This document shows positions 39,879 through 42,344 of a stretch of 42,344 bases of DNA, piece after piece. Source of the DNA: UBA12026 sp035291405 (GTDB taxonomy: Bacteria > Patescibacteriota > Microgenomatia > UBA8517); assembly GCA_035291405.1 (NCBI GenBank), contig DATDSD010000048.1:1-42344 (forward strand), read 5' to 3'. The notes beneath the pieces were generated by a model. It made no database searches. It saw nothing but the letters and a program-made list of their open reading frames with translations, and was not told where the DNA came from. Within the stretch, counting starts at the first letter, position 1. Each line of letters starts with the position of its first letter. The position numbers and the translations under genes are program-made.

Positions 39879-42344
39879 TTACTTGTTTTTATACTTTTTG
39901 AAGAGAATATTAAGGATTATGGCTAATAATATTAGCCCTCCCCCAATTAAGACAAATTTATTATTTGGGATGGTATGTGCAATTTTTTCAATTAATGATG
40001 GGTTTTCATTAATATTCCCAGATTCACTGGTTTCTACCTTCTCATCACCTAAAACCTGTCCAGTAGCCTCTTTAGGAAGCTGTCTGACGCTACCTGATCC
40101 ATTTTGAGGCTGGGTTTGGGTAACAGTAGTAGTCGTAGTGGTTGTGCTTCCATCACCCACTAAACTTGATGAATTTCCCGCTTTGTCTATTGCTCTAATA
40201 GAGTAATAGTAGGTTTTATCTGGAGATGCATCGTTTCCATAGGTCATGTCTGAATTTGGAGAACCTGAAACCTTAGCAATTTCATGACTGCTGTCAGCCG
40301 AGAAATCAACCGTCTCACCACGATATATGATTACACTGTCAAAATCAGCGTCTGATGGATTCCTCCAATGTAATTTATTTTCGCTTCCTAAAACATCTCT
40401 ATAATAGCCTGAAACAGGGGATGGTCCAGAATTATCAAAAATTACACTGGTCTCATCACTTACTCCTCCATCAAGAGTAACCTTAAAATAAAATTTAGCT
40501 TCTTCTGTCACCTGAAGAGATGTAACTTGAACCTGACAAGGATTTGAGGTTATATCAATCAAACTCCCGAAATCTTGATACGATCCACCCTCTTTTTTGT
40601 AAGAGAATTGAACATTGCTACCACCTAAGGCTGAGCATGATAATTTGAAGTCGTTTGTATTAACATAACTTGGTAAGCCTTGTATTGAAACAGTTGGAGT
40701 AATAGCCATGGCTTGTTTTGCAAAAACCATCAGACCTAATAAGGCTACCAGAAAACTTAATAATTTTGATTTATTTTTACCATTTTTGTTTTTCTTCAAA
40801 TAAAGACCAGTTGTTAATCCTAGTAATGCAAGAGCTAGTAACCATGTCGGATTTCCAGTAGCCGGAAGCTCAATTGAGGCACCTAATACTTGACCATTAA
40901 GGTTCCCTCCATAGCTCAAGCCTAAACCTACATTAACTGTTGAATCAGCAATGTTACATTCAGTTGTTTCAACAATCTGATCAATTTGGATAGCTGCAAA
41001 TAATAATGTATCAAACCCACCATTAAATCTACCAATTTCTGCATTACAAGTGGCTAAGTTTTTGTACGAACCATTAATAACTGAGTCTGAAATCTTTGCA
41101 TTGTACGTAATAACCTTAATTCCATCTTTTTCCACTGAACCAATATTCCACTCAAGAGTGTTCCCTGAAATTGTCGGGTCAGAAATTGAAACACCATCAA
41201 GCATAGATGTACCAGCAATATAACTAAATCCTCCAGGAAGTGCATCTATTACTTTGACGTTTTCAAGATTCATGTTCCCTGAATTTGTTAAAGTTAATGT
41301 ATAAGTTACTATGTCCCCTCTTTGAGCATTGTTTTTGTTATTTGACTTAGTAATCTCAACGTTAGGATCTTTCAAAAAGTTTCCAAAATTATATCCATCA
41401 AAATTATCATCAGGCAAAACCACCCTGTGACAAGATCCTGGATATGTTTGTTCCCATCTAGGTTTATTTACTTCACAAACTTCATAGGTTCCCGGTAGTA
41501 AATTTTCAAACCAATATTCACCAAAGTGTTCTTCTCCACCATCTGTTTGCATTGAGTCAATTAGTTGACGAATATCCTGACCATCACCTTCAGTAATTTT
41601 ATAAAGCTCTATTGTCCATCCAGAAAGTTTCTCTTCACATCCAAATTCAACATCAATCAATCCTCTTGTAAAGAAACTGCTGGGGCATCTTTGTCCATCC
41701 TGATTTATATCATTCCATTTATAACCATGAATTGAACCTAGTTGCGCGTTACCAAATCTCAATAGGCTGTTTTGTTGGCCGGAAGTTGAAATTTCTGTTT
41801 GCCAACAAACAGGAGCTTCGTCTGTATTTCCGGAACCGTTGACAACGGCAACACCATACTCCGGATGTGTGATTCCTGTATCCGTAACCGGAACATCACT
41901 AACCTTGGGCCATGTTTGGCTATAGTTGGTTTGTTGTACCTCGCAAATATAATATGTACCAGGATAAAGATCGGCGAATTTATACTGACCAAGAACACCT
42001 GTATTTGAAGTGGTCACCTCTTTAGGTGTTTGCCAATCACTGCTATAGAGCCTAATATCCCAACCATCAAGATAACTTTCGTTCAATTCGTGAGCCATCC
42101 CGTCACCATCTACATCATCATATTTTTTGCCAATGACGCTACCCAGTTCAAAATTGCCAAACTGAAGACCAATGAGATCTTCCCCAGCACCCAGGGTAAC
42201 ATCAAAACAGTTTGACCCGTCTTTGTTGGGGTTAAGCTCTGTATTTACACTTCCAACTAAGCCTGATTGAATCCAGCCATCTTTGAGAGTTTCGCAAACC
42301 AGATATCTTCCAGGTTTGAGGTCTTTAAATTTATATTGACCTAA
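39879..42344 (-). CDS. Surface protein with SdrD_B/Cna-B repeats, DUF11, internal LPATG and FnIII (partial)
   Basis: The frame is open to the right edge (821 codons; the ATG at 42098 is internal, since the upstream codons continue a repeat with GQYKFKDLKPGRYLVCE). Order from the edge: three SdrD_B/Cna-B-like repeats (GSVIGKKYDDVDGDG; GSIHGYKWNDINQDG; each closing with Y.F.DL.PG.Y..CE), a DUF11 domain (VEITKSNNKNNAQRGDIVTY), then LPATG (40868-40854), a helix and a Lys-rich stretch. This is directly followed by a signal-peptide-like helix ending AKQAMA, an Ig-like part, an FnIII-like domain (LHWRNPSDADFDSVIIYRG), a Thr/Gln linker and a last helix with a Lys tail. It looks like two secreted proteins joined in frame. 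Confidence 0.8.
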   Translation of the reverse strand, partial: LGQYKFKDLKPGRYLVCETLKDGWIQSGLVGSVNTELNPNKDGSNCFDVTLGAGEDLIGLQFGNFELGSVIGKKYDDVDGDGMAHELNESYLDGWDIRLYSSDWQTPKEVTTSNTGVLGQYKFADLYPGTYYICEVQQTNYSQTWPKVSDVPVTDTGITHPEYGVAVVNGSGNTDEAPVCWQTEISTSGQQNSLLRFGNAQLGSIHGYKWNDINQDGQRCPSSFFTRGLIDVEFGCEEKLSGWTIELYKITEGDGQDIRQLIDSMQTDGGEEHFGEYWFENLLPGTYEVCEVNKPRWEQTYPGSCHRVVLPDDNFDGYNFGNFLKDPNVEITKSNNKNNAQRGDIVTYTLTLTNSGNMNLENVKVIDALPGGFSYIAGTSMLDGVSISDPTISGNTLEWNIGSVEKDGIKVITYNAKISDSVINGSYKNLATCNAEIGRFNGGFDTLLFAAIQIDQIVETTECNIADSTVNVGLGLSYGGNLNGQVLGASIELPATGNPTWLLALALLGLTTGLYLKKNKNGKNKSKLLSFLVALLGLMVFAKQAMAITPTVSIQGLPSYVNTNDFKLSCSALGGSNVQFSYKKEGGSYQDFGSLIDITSNPCQVQVTSLQVTEEAKFYFKVTLDGGVSDETSVIFDNSGPSPVSGYYRDVLGSENKLHWRNPSDADFDSVIIYRGETVDFSADSSHEIAKVSGSPNSDMTYGNDASPDKTYYYSIRAIDKAGNSSSLVGDGSTTTTTTTVTQTQPQNGSGSVRQLPKEATGQVLGDEKVETSESGNINENPSLIEKIAHTIPNNKFVLIGGGLILLAIILNILFKKYKNK
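40854..40868 (-). other. Internal LPATG sortase-type sorting signal
   Basis: LPATG is followed by NPTW, a hydrophobic helix (LLALALLGLTTGLYL) and KKNKNGKNKSK, a complete cell-wall sorting signal. It would normally end the protein, but the frame continues for more than 320 residues. No sortase gene is in the window. Confidence 0.75.

Noticed and set aside
42096..42098. ATG at 42098 as the start of the large surface protein
   Set aside because: The frame is open for 82 more codons to the window edge and these encode another Cna-B/SdrD_B-like repeat, so the ATG is internal (GDG-M-AHELNE).
1..42344. CRISPR arrays, tRNA genes, insertion sequences
   Set aside because: No regularly spaced direct repeats, no cloverleaf-like genes with CCA/GGTTCGA signatures and no transposase motifs were found by reading both strands.

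Overview
The window looks like chromosomal DNA of a Candidate Phyla Radiation (Patescibacteria) bacterium, most likely of the Microgenomates type. This rests on low GC (about 34% in two lines counted by hand), tightly overlapping genes, tandem PTPS-related membrane proteins, a GT2-GtrA fusion, an LPxTG surface protein with SdrD_B and DUF11 repeats, and small CPR-style zinc-ribbon proteins. TGA works as a stop (ATGA stop/start overlaps), so the code is the standard bacterial one. I see no tRNA, rRNA, CRISPR array or insertion sequence. The lineage call is inference from gene content.

Almost everything serves the cell envelope. From left to right: (1) 1-6406, minus strand: a membrane-anchored fragment, a GT87-like GT-C protein and three tandem PTPS-related/YfhO-like membrane proteins. 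(2) 6448-12200, minus: a frameshifted PNPOx-family gene and six overlapping cytoplasmic glycosyltransferases (five GT2, one GT4). (3) 12240-17899, minus: a large GT-C-like protein, a zinc-ribbon methyltransferase, a Wzx-type flippase and a GT39-type transferase. (4) 17957-26881, minus: a frameshifted RBBP9-type hydrolase, four GT39-like transferases, two polyprenyl-phosphate-sugar-synthase-like GT2s and an NrnA-like DHH phosphoesterase. (5) 26973-31175, mixed strands: a PIG-V-like transferase, a 2H phosphoesterase, a zinc-ribbon protein, a GT2-GtrA fusion, trmD and a Cys-rich protein. (6) 31172-38625, minus: a sugar-nucleotide cluster (galU, rmlB fused to a degenerate Nudix domain, Nudix, IMPase-like, WbuC cupin, RmlC-like, RmlD), interrupted by a GC-rich, SD-led foreign-looking gene with a structured non-coding flank. 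(7) 38649-42344, minus: a small membrane protein, a CAP-domain protein and a long surface protein running off the right edge.

Taken together: activated sugars are made by region 6, loaded onto polyprenyl phosphate or assembled on a lipid carrier by the cytoplasmic GT2/GT4 enzymes, flipped by Wzx and possibly GtrA, and finished outside the membrane by about eleven GT-C proteins, probably giving a surface polysaccharide and/or glycosylated surface proteins.

The most useful observations are: a recurring extended -10 element (TGn-TANAAT-like) 6-9 nt upstream of start codons, implying leaderless mRNAs and correcting several starts; the RmlB-pseudo-Nudix fusion; an LPATG sorting signal in the middle of a surface protein, directly followed by a signal-peptide-like segment; and the anomalous island at about 34.85-35.85 kb.
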